This document shows, in pieces, positions 25,055 through 37,310 of a stretch of 64,000 nt of DNA. Under the pieces are notes generated by a model. That model was not told where the DNA came from. It was given only the letters and a program-made list of their open reading frames with translations, and ran no database searches. Made by a program: the position numbers and the translations under genes. Origin of the DNA: Rostratula benghalensis. Taxonomy: Eukaryota > Chordata > Aves > Charadriiformes > Rostratulidae. Each line of letters begins with the position of its first letter. The first letter of the stretch is position 1. The stretch spans positions 201,865 through 265,864 of the forward strand of contig VXAI01000378.1 of assembly GCA_013399305.1 (NCBI GenBank), written 5' to 3'.

Positions 25055-28000
25055 TGGCAGGAGGTGGTGGAGGAGAGCCTAAGACTTGGTCTCCTGCCCC
25101 TCTCTTACCTCCATAGGGACAGGGGGTTTCTTTCCTGTTACCTCTCATCTTTCCCCTTTTTGACTCTCCTTCCAGGTACACAAAACACTCTCCTTCCCCA
25201 CTTTGCTGTGATGAAGCCATCCAGCCATCCAGGGAGAAAGGAGATGTGTGGTCCCTGCCAGACCAGACCCTCTTGGCTGTTGTCTCTCAGTGGCTCCCCT
25301 TACCAGCTCGGGGAGCCAGCCAGGGGCAGACCCCCCAAAAGGTGTATCTCCTTTGCAGCAACGGCATTTAGTGCTGCAGCATCAGGTGGAGGCAGACAGT
25401 GTGGTGACAGTAGCTCAGCAGAAGTCCAAACACACTGTTGTCAGCTCCAGTAGCTGAGCATAGGGTTTGCATAAACCAGTGTCAGAAAGCCTACAGTAAC
25501 CTGGCCTGCTCATTTCCAAATTTACATCACAAAACATGTGGAGGTCAGTTAAATCTCATTACCATTTTTTTCCCTTCTATATTCTGGGAAAAAATACTGT
25601 TCATCTGCTTTGCGCTTTTAAAATTGGAAGCCTTTAAAAATGCTGTGTTTTCTATGAATTGGATTAAGCCAGTGCAACATTTTCCAGGATGCCCTGAAGG
25701 TATTTATGAGCCTAACTCCCACTGACATCCTCCAGAGTTAGGCACCCAGGTGCTTATGAGAATGTGAGTATTATAGCAGCCGTATTCTTTGGGGCCAAGA
25801 CCCTGGGGCCATATGTGCACAAAGGATACGTGGCGAAAAGGGTTTGTGAGCTCAGCTGGGGCTGGTAGTCAATATTACAACACTTGCCAGTTCTATTGGG
25901 TTTTGTGTCCCTTTGCAAAACCTCATCTGGATTCCTTTAGCTGAACGTGTGGTAATGACACACAGGAATTAATCTGAGAGCGTGATCCTGCAACTTCCTC
26001 CTGCCATGCGTGCCAGCATAGCCCTGCCCACGCTGACACCAGCCACACAAAGCTTCTCTCACTCTTTCTGGCTCCTGCTGGTGTCAGTCCTGCAAACACA
26101 GAGCATAGTTCTTCACCCCCAGTCCCTTCTGCAGGGCACACCAAACCCTTTTGCAGGCTGTGGTGCTTGCCGTCCCTGGATACCCTGAAAGAGCATGGTG
26201 AGAGGTCCTGACTCTTGTAGAACACTGTCTTCACCACCTTCAGTTTTATGTGGCCCTCTAGTAGCCAGCAGCAGCCAGGAGGTTAGCACCTCCTCCACAG
26301 CACCACCAGGGGCTATCCAGCCATCGAGAAACTGCTTTGAGCCTCGCAGCACAGTGACATCTCCTAAGGGACCTTGGTTGGTCCTCAGGGGCTTTTCTGA
26401 AAGAATGATGGGGTTCACTTGGCTTGAAGAGTGGGTTAAGGAGATAATAGAAAAGGTGATAAAAATATAGGTGGTTAAGCAAGGACAAGGAAACGAAGAG
26501 AAAGGATTCTGAGCCACAAGAAAGGTGGATGGGTGGGGAAAGAGTAGTGGAGTCACAAAGTGCTGAGGACAAGCTTTCAAAAGCTAACAGGGAGGCACAT
26601 TTGCCCCATATATTGTCTAAGAAGTTTTTCAGGATGATCTGGGAGTTCCTGAAGGTGCAAGAGCAATCTCCTGTTGGCACACCTGTGGTAGGAAACCTCA
26701 TAATGGTGCAGCTCATTCCTGTCCTAGTGTCCCCATCAGGCAGTGGAGCACAGTGTCTAGCTTAATTTCCTTCAGAAGGCATCCAATTCTTGAGCTTCAC
26801 TATGCTTTGAGAACAAATCCAGGACACAATAAGCACATGATAAATGGTTTTATAATACTGCTACCATACTACTGCTTTGGACCTACTGCTAGTGTAGACA
26901 CAGTCCAAGACAGCAAACTCTTCCTTGTGTCCAAGCTACCATAAATAGTGCCTGGACATCACACAAGGTGTTGCATCTATGAAGAGTTCAATCCAGCTAC
27001 TTAAAATATAAGCCCATAAATTCCATGTGAGACATCTGCACCAGGCAGCAGATACACCACAGGACTCAGACCCTTCTTGAGTCCCAGCATCTGTTCAAGA
27101 TGCACCAGGAGCATCTCGGGTGGCACTGGGCATCTACAGGTAGGCCACCAAATGGGGCCCATGGCACTGCCAGCCTCCTTACTTGAGACCTTGTATTTGG
27201 TACTAGTAGTCTGGAAAGCTGAGCTGGACTCCATCTTCCTGTGACAGAGAGGACCGATATCCTCCACCACTACTGAAGCTGAAAGGTACGTGGTAGCACC
27301 TGGCTCCCCAGTGGAGCAGATGCCAGGGTCACGTGTGCTCAGCCTGATGTTGCCTGAAGCTCCTGACTGTTTTGCATGCACCTACCTCCTAGGAGAACTG
27401 TCCTGGCCTGCTGCACCACACAGAGCCAATGCTGTGCCCATGTCCAGAGATGCAATTGGGCCTGGTGGGCTGTTGGGCCAATTTGGTTCCTCCTGTGGGA
27501 GGAGGAGAGCCCAAGGAAGAACTTGCTTTCCAGCAACAAAATAATCTTGGGGAATGTCCATCAACACTGTATTGATATAAGAATAGAAATAAGCCAGCAA
27601 ATGCTGAATAGCTTTCCTGGGTGAAAAATGCATTTTCCAATGTCTACTCATTGCACCGTTATGTTTAACAAAATTGCAGTGTAGGTCAAAGCCCAGCAGT
27701 GCATAGTGTTTTAATCCACCACAAATCCATCATCTGGAGCCTTGGTGTTAGGCAAGATGGAAAGTGGATTGTAGTGAAAATGGATTGAGTAGCCCTGGTA
27801 TAATCGAGGCAGAATCGTTTTGTCAAGTAAAGCTCTTTCTGCAGTCTTGAAGGACCTGAAGCACCCCAGTTCCCCTTTCTCAACCACCTCAACCGTGCTG
27901 CTTCCTCCTCCTGGAGAGGACAGAGATCCCCTGGTACCACCGTCCTATTGAAGCAAGGGAAATCCTCAGCCTTATGCATGTGGATTATCCCCAGATCACA

Positions 28001-31000
28001 GCAAAGCTCCTCAGGAAAGGTAAAGACCCCTTGCCCATCCCAACCTCCTCACCAGAGGTGCTCTTTAGAGGTTGCTTGCCCAAGCCGGGTTCTCTGCCTT
28101 TGAAATCAAACCTTTCCTTTCCCCAGGCGGAACAGGAAAGTCAGAAAAGGAAGAAAGATGTGGAAAAAATGAAGGACCAGAAGCTAAGGTGAAGTTGCAG
28201 GGAGCTATGAGAGCAGGTCTAGGCATAAATCAAAGAAAAATGGTCAATAAATGGTATCTGGTACAGGAGGCCTGTTTCCAGACGTGAGGAGGACATTGTA
28301 CTGAATGCTCATTGCCATCCAATTCAGATGCTGTTATGTTCTGTGCAACAAGATTGGCAGAAGATTACCAAGAAGTGCCTGTGTGGAGTCACTGGAATTC
28401 AGGAAAGCAAAAATATTTCCATGCTGGGAAAGCAGCACAACACCCTATGTGCTCTATACACCAGCTAGGAGAAATTAGAGGGCCAGGGGCAGGGGGTGAG
28501 GATGGGAGGGAAGGGGGAAGACAACTGGGAGACAGTTTGCAAGAGGGTTTGAAGGAGAGAGATGCGCTTGCAAGTATTCCAGGCAGGAGCAGGTGATCTG
28601 TCACAAAACGTGGCGTGGTTTCAGTATTGATTTTCTTCTGGGCTCCTTATACATCCCCACAGTATACTTGGTGCCATCCATTGAGCAGATGTTTCCACTG
28701 GACTGGAGTGGAGCTGTTTCCTGAGCATTAGCCAGTCACTTTGTGATGAAGGACACGTGTTAATGGCTCAAGATGCTCTCCCTGATGTGTGTCACCTTGG
28801 CCTTGCTAACGTGGTGCCCGCTCTGCTGCTGGGGAGGGGGGAGTCCATGCACTCTCCCCCAAAGCAGGGCCTGCCAGTGGTGCCCACGCTGCTCCCAGGG
28901 AGGGATGTGGTGCTGTGCACAGGCACCAACTCCAACCTGATGGGGCTCATCCCTCTAGACACAATTTCTATCCTCAAGGAGGGGGCTCAGAGACAACTCC
29001 TGCCTGAACTGCCTTCTGCAGGAGCGTGTCCTTTCCCTGACTACAGGCAGAGCTTGGGCAAAATAACCCTAAACATTTAGCGTGGGTGCAAGGTGAAGGT
29101 GGGTGGATGGGACAATTCCCTACCTCACACAGTGCTGGAGAGCCTCTGCTGCCAACTCACTGGTGGTTTTACTTAATGAGAGGCAGGCCATGTTATACTT
29201 CAGAAGCAGGAATACAACAGACATGGGGTTGTTTGGAACAAATTTACTTAAAAAGAATTAATAAAATCCATCATGGTGGGTTTCCTGTATGAAATACTGT
29301 CAAGCTGTGAGAAGGAAATGAGGATGCTGGGAGAAAAGTGACACTTTCTTAACACTGTTGTTTTGACAGATTTCAATACTCAAAACATTCTATATATCTT
29401 ATAGCTGATTATATAAACCCACTTGTAAGTATTTATATACGCTGTGCTCGTATTTTAAAGTCCCCTCTCCCCATACATTTGATAGTGTTTTCATCTTTAT
29501 GGAGGTTCTTTAGACTCGCTTTGCTGCAGGATGCTTTGAAAGCCCATAGATAATCTGTAGGCTGTTGACACTGTAATATTGCAATGGTTTGCATTCCATT
29601 AAAATGGATCACAGAAATGCTCATCTATAGAACCTGAACTCAATATGTTGTGTCAGTGTACAGTATAGATTCCTTAATCCACAGACTATTATTAAAATAG
29701 TAGATTAAGGAGCTGTTTGGGATCAGAGCTTGCTGTATATGTAACAAAAACAGTTTAGTGGAGATTAGTATATATTATTCAAAGCAGAAATTGATTGAAG
29801 GATTCATAGATGCTGATAATACTACAGTTTGCATTTGATCACTAAATTGTTGTCTTTTTGGCATACAAGTTCTTGCTAAGACCTGAGAATAAAATGATCA
29901 CTTTGTGTGAAAAAGTAAAAATTGAGTAACTGACACAAACCTGTTATTAATGAAAATATTTTTAACTCCATGAAAATATAAAATATGATATTTTAAAATG
30001 CATCGAATGCATTGTATGCATGGAAAGGACATCCAGAGTTCCGAAATAATAACTTGTCAATTTTTATATTTTTTTTAAAGAGTTCACAAGCTATTATGCT
30101 GATCAGTGCCAATTTAATCTAACCCAAAGCGTACTGGAAACCAGAAGCATTACTTCTGTACAGTTTTCTTGTCTCAACAGTCTTTCTGAATTTGTCAGAA
30201 AGGGAAGTTTTATTCAACCGTGTGGTAAAGTTGGGCTGAGTAAGATAGTGGCAGTTTTACAGACTTATCTTTAATGCAACAGAAGGTTGTCAACAAGCCT
30301 TTTCGGTGACATCTCCACATGAGCATGGCGAGCAGATGATTTGAGGATTACCAGGCTGCTGACCAGGTCAGCTGGCATCTTAAAAAATCTCTTCTATGGA
30401 GGTCCAAATCTGCAGCCAGAAGCTGTTTACAGGCTGGAAAGGGGGAGGGAAACGGGGTTTGTTTAAAAGGCAGAGACCCTTGGGTTTATTTGTTTGTGTG
30501 CCTGCCACAGATCGCTGTCTTTAAAGCTCGCTGTGTATCCCAGAGAGCTGAACTCTGGTTGAAACTTGTTCTCAAGCAAACTAGTAGGCAGAGTAAAATT
30601 TCAGGAGGGAAACGACAACATAAAAATAAAAAAATATTGTGTATAGAAATTATACAATATTTAATAAAAGTAATTAGAATGGAGCCCCTTTTTTTCCCAA
30701 GGTAGATCTTGTTTGTACCAAATTGCAGTTTTACTGCAAGTCATATTAAAAAAATTGTTTCTGATCCAAATTAGAATTTGTTTCTAAACCCAATAAGGAT
30801 TTGGCTTTTGTGTTTTGTTTGTAGGGTTTGGGGTGGGTTTTTTTGTTTTTTGTTTGTTTGGGTTTTTTTAAGTCCTGTTGTTGCTAGCCCAGCTTCCTGG
30901 TTTACTTTACAGAAGAGTTTGGATATTTCTAAATGGAGCTGCAGAGACTTCCATATCAAGCAAATTAAACTCCTTCAGCAAGCGTGCCTGTTCATGGTTT

Positions 31001-31396
31001 CTCTTCCATGGACTATCTGTCAGCTGATGGCGGCTGTTGGTTTTCAGGTGTACTTTCTATACCTCTACAGCTCCCAGACATATGATGCTGTGGTTTGTAA
31101 GAAGGTTATGAAACCCCATGCAAGAGGGCCCAGCAACTGGAGTCAGCACAAGGCAGCCACAGAGATGTTGCTTTGAGAGCAAGTGTGAGTTGTCTGTAGG
31201 GAAAACTATTGTGCTTGTAGGCAATGATGTGTGTGCCCAGAGTAGTACAATGGTGACTGGGAAACCTTCAGATTCTGAAAAGTGTCACCTGAATCAGTAT
31301 GAAGAAAGTAAAGACCTTTTGCAGGCTTTCAGTGCAGCTCCAAAAGACCAGTTGTGGTCAAAGTGAATTGGCACTGGGAAGCTGGAGGAGAAAATC
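25055..31396. other. non-coding, unique sequence
   Basis: GC content is higher in 25,060-29,100, but the overlapping short frames on both strands have no recognisable protein. The part 29,380-30,130 is AT-rich and repeat-free. Confidence 0.6.
30804..30870. repeat. T/G-rich low-complexity stretch
   Basis: Irregular TTTTG and GGGTTTTTTT units. It reads as low-complexity proline/phenylalanine-like or cysteine-rich peptide in chance frames. Confidence 0.7.
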
Positions 31397-31675
31397 ATAG
31401 CATCATAGAATGCTTCGGGTCAGAAGGAGCCTTGATGATCTTTAAGGTCCCATCTAACTCTAACCATTCTATGATTCTATGACCTTAAAGATCATCTGGT
31501 TCCAACCCCCCTGCCATGGGCAGGGACACCTCCCACTGGACCAGCTTACTCAAAGTCCCATCCCACCTGGCCTTAAACACTCCCAGGGATGGGGCAGCCA
31601 CAGCATCCCTGGGCAACCTCTTCCACTGTTTCACCACCCTCAAAGTGAAAAATTTCTTTCTAAAATATCTCAAAT
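31397..31675 (-). mobile_element. composite CR1 insertion: minus copy interrupted by a plus-oriented CR1 3' tail
   Basis: At 31,397-31,433 a minus CR1 tail (CATAGAATGCTTCGGGTC). At 31,434-31,480 a plus CR1 tail ending AACCATTCTATGATTCTATG. From 31,481 a minus CR1 body (CCTTAAAGATCATCTGGTTC onward) to about 31,675. The plus and minus parts form a 16-bp perfect inverted repeat. Confidence 0.88.
31434..31496. repeat. 16-bp perfect inverted repeat with 31-bp loop
   Basis: GATGATCTTTAAGGTC (31,434-31,449) and its exact reverse complement GACCTTAAAGATCATC (31,481-31,496). It arises from two CR1 3' tails in opposite orientation. Confidence 0.9.
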
Positions 31676-34517
31676 AAAGCTGGTTAGATTTGATGAATCA
31701 ATTTTCCCAGGTAGCCCCCTCACTGACTCATCTCTGCCCAGTGCCATGCACCAAAGCAGAATCAAGCCGGGAGCTGCCTGAAGACTTCCATGTGGATAAA
31801 GGGAATGTAAATTTAGTGCCAGATCCCAAACTGAAGGATCTGCTGACTTTGTCATCCATGTTGATCACCCCCACCGGGCAGACACAACCCCCACGTCTCA
31901 GTAGCCTCACAGTGACTGATGTTCTAGGAATATGGTGGAGATATGTTTTCCCTTTAACCTTCAGATTTATGACTGATGTGGCACAAAAGGAGTGGTAATG
32001 ACACATAAACATTTTCTTTCATCGACTACACCAGAATCGTCAGTTGTTTCACAGAGATTACCAAATGGCTATCACATGGCAGGAAATTTGTTCTCTAACA
32101 ATTTGGGCTACTTTTGGATCAGCCAAGGACTGAAAAACTTCCCACCTGTGGAGAGCAACCTACAACTTAAATGCAAGTAGAAGAACACTGGCAGATGCAG
32201 AAACGTGCCAGCTAGCCACCTCTCCTACCTCACATCTTCTTTACAGGGAAAAGAGAGTGGTGCTTTAAGTAAAGCAACAAAGAGTTTTGGTTTCAGGTGG
32301 ATTTGCATCAGTTGTGTTTATAAATTACCTACTGCTACCTGCAGGACCTCCTGAACAGCCTTGGAAGGAAAAGGATCATAATGAACATAAAGACCAAAGG
32401 TTGAAATCAGTTGGTTTAAGTAGGAGATCTTGCCTAACCTCCTGTGTTTGAACTGAAATGAGTTCAGGGTGGTTTCATGAACATTTCAGCCTGCAGATCT
32501 AGTAGGAATATTGTCTCTGACATACCACAACTGGAAGAAGACCCAGATTTCAAACTCCAGGTAAAGCAACATTGGTTTTACCAATTTATCAAATGGTTAA
32601 ATAGTCTCAAAGACAGAATATTTACCAATATACCTATTGGATTAAAAAAAAACTGGATCAGCAGGCCCGTACTGCTCCCTGTGCCAATAGTCCTACTGAC
32701 CAGACAGGAAACTTGGCTAGCGAAGTACATCAGGCTAACAGAATAAGCCCATAGCCCAGTTATGCTTGACAAAAATAGTTTTGACACAGGGTTGTAATTC
32801 ATTGTTTAGAATCACTGAAATGTAATTTATAACTGTTATTCTCTGGCATTCACCCCCGAGGAGTAGCCGTGCTGCTTATCCAGCTGCTGCTGGAGGCACA
32901 GAGAATCCACCATAGACACAGAAGAGCTGAACGTAAGACGTGACAAATTCTGCCAAATTTTTGAATACGTGTATATCACACATATTCAGGAACTCCCTAC
33001 ACATATGTCACCGTAACCTGGTATTTCCTATTTATATTTTTAGTTTCACTTCCTTAATTCCAATCCCTTAAAATAACTCCGTCTCAGACCTTGTTTTTAA
33101 CTTTGAAAACCCACTGCCATATGGAGGAAACATTAAAATTATTGGATCCAAAGTAAAAACAAAAGCAGCTTAGTGTTAGTGCAAGAGGCTTAAATCGAGA
33201 CAATTAAACCTAAGTTAAACTGAAAGTAAAAATTACGAATAATTTTGGCCAGTAGTGGTATACCATACAGCACACAGAAAGCCATTATCGTTCCTAGTGG
33301 AAGCCCACGGTCTTAAAAAAAAGAAGAGATCATCACCTTCAGAAATACTAAAACGAACTTCCAAGAGAAAGATGTGCACTAAGGGTACCAACCCCACCCC
33401 ACCCCACCCCCAGCAGGAGTATTTTTGAGAAGAGACTGCCTTCCAGAGTTTTACCGGGCTAAACTCTGGTTGCACTGGTAGGCAACCAAATGCTTTTCCT
33501 AAACTCTCAACTGTCATTTTGTGAAGAAGGTCATGGGGCGTTTTCAGTAGCCATGGGGTCCCAGGATAATCCTGCAGCCCAGCTTTTCTCTGCTGTTTGT
33601 CATTTTAGTGCTGTGATTTATACTTAGCACTGCTGTGAGTGACAGCTACTGGGACAGCCACCCCTATATCTCCCAGATAACGATGGCTGGCCTGATTAAC
33701 CATCACAGCATTGGGTTATTTAGAAGTAGGCTTCCGTTGCTGGGTTTTTAACAGAATAGTTGAGACTGCTACACTTGGTGGCCATAGGATGAATTTAATC
33801 TCTTCCACGTGTAAAAATCCCATCAGTACTTACCTATAGCAAAAAAGCTGGCCCCTCAAAGATGCCAAATTTTTGAATTTTACATGGTAGCATTTCCAAC
33901 TGGATGACACCAATTCCCGATCCTTTACTACAGACTTCCATGCTGCTTCCCAAAAACCACTTGGTGTTAATCAGTAACACTGACCTGCAGGTTCTAACCA
34001 AAATTTTGGCAGGAAGCTCTGAGAGTTTCTGTGATGATGAGCAACAGCTAACGGGGAGGAGAGAGAGAAAAACAACCACAAACCAACAAAGCCCCCTCAA
34101 AAACTCCTCTCAGGGCAGACAGGGAGATGATGGAACAAACTGCCCGAAGTTATAATGAAAGGGATTGGTTATATTTTTCACAATTTAATCCTTAAACTCT
34201 GATAAAAAGTAAAAGGAAAAAAAAAATAACGTGTTTGCACCCACACAAATGTGAAGGGTTGGAACACACCCAGGGCAAACCAGGACCCCTAGCTCATGCT
34301 ACGTGAGGGAAGCCTGGCCTCTCCCAGGGCAGGGTGTGCTTCTGCTGACCACCACGCTTGGCACCTCGTGGAGAGCTACAGCCAACCCCTGCCATGGGTG
34401 TAGTTTGGGATCTGCTGGCCTTGGCAGCTTTGCAAGTGTTAGCTCAGCCCCTGAAATAAAAAGGGCGTTTATACACACGGGGAGCATCAAGCCTGGTGCG
34501 GTGGAGTTTGTAAGTTC
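31676..34517. other. non-coding, unique sequence
   Basis: Apart from a (CCCCA)n repeat nothing is recognised. Confidence 0.6.
33390..33412. repeat. (CCCCA)n short tandem repeat
   Basis: CAACCCCACCCCACCCCACC, about four units. Confidence 0.85.
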
Positions 34518-34693
34518 ATGGTTTCAGCTGGGATGGAGTTAACTTTCTTGCTAGCAGCTGGTATGAGGGTATGTTTTGGATTTGGGATGAGAGTGGGGTT
34601 GATGGTGCACTGATGTTTTTGGTTGGTGCTAAGCAGTCAAGGCCTTTTTGTCTCCTCACCCCACCCCACCAGTGAGTAGATTGGGAGGGCACT
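34518..34693 (+). mobile_element. LTR fragment, avian ERVL-type, 5' part only
   Basis: GTTTCAGCTGGGATGGAGTT, then the TAGCAGCTGGTATGAGGGT block, GTTTTGGATTTGGGATGAGA and GTCAAGGCCTTTTTGTCTCC with CACCAGTGAGTAG. The order matches the first ~180 bp of a widespread avian LTR. Truncated; no internal retroviral sequence follows. Confidence 0.6.
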
Positions 34694-36540
34694 AATAAGA
34701 ACAAAGTTCTTTAACAGCAGTTTCTGAATCATGACTATCCAGAAATGCGCAATTCCTTGATATTCCCAATAAAATTGCCAAAACCCAACAAAAACATTCA
34801 TTTGCACCAATAAAATGATTTTAAGATGCTGCAAAGTTTGAATTGTATTAAGTTCTGAAATTATCCCAGTTCCTTTTCCCTTTCATGCCAGCCAACTCAG
34901 ATTCTCCTGTGGAGCTTAACTGCAGTAAATGGAGGCCTTTTATTGACTCCTCTAAACTTTCTGTTTGTTTGTTCTTCCATGAACTTCTTTTGGTGTGGCA
35001 GGCCTTGACTTAGAAGGCTTTTTACCATATTTGAACCAGTAGTGCTGCAGCTTTCTCTTCATTTACTCTGCCTTTTTCTTTGGCGGTGTTTTCATTGAGG
35101 AGTCCAAGTCCTGCCCAGAGGTGGCCCCTCAGACCATCTCTGTCTGTAGGGGGCTCCTGCTGGGCATTTGCTTGTTTGGACACTGTGCATTGAGACTCCT
35201 CTTATAGCAGGCAGTAGTGTATTTCTGCATCAAATGACGTGGCAGATGGCTTGCTCAGGTCATTCTACCAGCAATCCTCTGATGTGTCCGGGATGAGTGG
35301 GACAGGAGAACACTGAGATTGCAAGTTCTGTCCCCTTCTGTCCATCAATGCTCTTCACAAATCTCTGCTGGTAAAGCTGTTTCAAAAGACAGAAAGATCT
35401 TGACCCTAAAATGATCCACTGGTCAAGAAAATCACTTGGGTAACATTCCTCATCTGCCTAAATTTGTCTGCCCTCTTCAGAAATTCAGTTCTGGATCCAA
35501 GATGTCTCTTCCAGCAAAAAAAAAAAACACCTTGAAAACCTTGCTTGAAACTGGTAACAGACTGGTAGAAAAGGGCGAGGTTTAACAAAGCAGCATTTTC
35601 CTGGTGCATGAATCAATTCTTTGTTTGGGCTTTGCCTCTCCTGGGTCTGGACACTGTTCTTCTTGAAGGGAAGGAAGCCTTTTTTCTTCCCCTCTGCAAT
35701 TTTCATCCCGAGTTACTACAGTCACTCTGATTTCTGGGACAAACAGTAAAATTAAGGCCACCCACTGCTTCCTTTTGCTTTGCCTTCCACCTGCCTCCGG
35801 GCTGCACTGCTCCAACAGTATGCAGCAGGAGAACATGCATAATTGTGTCATTTAACTCTGCTGCTGTCACTGCAGTCTGGGGACAGCAGGACATGAGTGA
35901 GAACAAAACATCCTTTTCTTCTCAGTTATCTCTGCTGGCCTTGCTGCAGTGGGCAGAGAGGTGCAGTTTCCAGGGGAAGAGCGTCTGGGACTCCTTGGGA
36001 GAACCTGCAGAAAAGAGCAGAAACCAGGACTGACTTCTCTTGTCTCCTTTTTGTAGCACTTAAACAAGGCTGGAGAAGCAAGGTCACCATCCTACTGATT
36101 CTTGTATCCTTGGGCCATGAAGGGAGAGCATGGGCTTCCTTGCAAGCACGACAACTTCTTCGGTCGCATCCCTGAGCCACTCATTCCTGGTGCACCCAAC
36201 AGGCAGGAGCAGAACATGACCCACCTGGCTTCACCATCCTCCACTGAACAAGGAGCTTGCTCGTCTTCAGCCACGCCGAGGAGAAGCAGAGGCCAGAGTG
36301 TGCGTGCCTGCTCCTTCCTCGCACAGGTGTAGCCCAGGCAGATTATTCTATGGTTTTACATACCTCAACTGAACAAGGAATTGGGGGAAAATCAAAAGAG
36401 AGTCAAGGAAAACTGGCAAAAATACCAGGCAGAATGTTTTCTCCTTTAATAAAAGAGAAGAAAATAAAAAATACATCTACCATCTTCTTGACTTGCTATG
36501 ATCAAGGAAAATGAAGAACGAAGAACAAAGAACTGCCTGA

Positions 36541-36584
36541 AAACAAACAAACAAAACAAAACAAAAAAAAACCCAAAACCAAAT
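36541..36584. repeat. A-rich (AAAC/AAAAC)n stretch
   Basis: AAACAAACAAACAAAACAAA and following A-rich units; simple repeat. Confidence 0.8.
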
Positions 36585-36749
36585 ATCCCACCAGCAGTAG
36601 CAAAACAGTGGTTGTGCTGAACATCGAGGACTTGACACTAGTGAAAATATGAAGCTGGGACATGGACTACCACCTGCCAAGGCTGGCCAGGATTCCAGAA
36701 GGTTCTGTGGGGCTCCCTCCACGACCCCTTTTTTAGTGAACCTAGAAAA

Positions 36750-37310
36750 ACTGTTTGAAGGGGTCAGAGCGGGTGCCCGAGTGAGAGCAGGAGCCCGTAT
36801 CTCCGAAACACAGCTCATTTTGGAAGGCCCGTTGCTAGCCACGTGCCCGTAACTAGAGGCGCCAAACACATTTTCAACGTCTCCATAAATAAATTATTTG
36901 TGCGAGCACTGCTCTTCCTCTTCACCTCGATTTTTTCGGCTTCCTGCTGCCAGAAAGTTTGAAACTGGCATATATATATATATTTAAAGACATAAGGTTA
37001 AGGGTAAGCCGCTCCCCGCCGAGAGTGTGATTGGGAACTCCTCCTATGCATACCCCTCACTCGGCATTGAGAAGGTGAGGCGCGCTGTGGCCAGCAGGTG
37101 ATGCTACAAGACCTCCGAGGGAAGGAAGAGTCGCCACGGCATCTCCAAGTGGACCTGCCGGAATCCCCCGGAGCAGCAAGGACGTGCCATCGCCCAAACG
37201 CGACAGGTTTCCCAAGGAGTTAACTCCTCTCATCCCATCAGCTGTGACTTCCAGATGTTTCAAGTGTGAAGACAGAAAACGCACGACGGCCGCTATACAA
37301 TAATCGACTG
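36750..37310. promoter_or_regulatory. weak CpG-enriched patch, possible regulatory element
   Basis: CpG-containing segment between AT-rich flanks, with a short TA repeat at about 36,970-36,983 and a CTCF-like match at 37,088-37,106. No exon recognised. Regulatory function is a guess from composition. Confidence 0.25.

Noticed and set aside
35400..36870. cluster of many 60-130-codon frames on both strands
   Set aside because: All overlap each other in different frames, with no motif and no consistent splice sites; typical of slightly GC-rich non-coding DNA.
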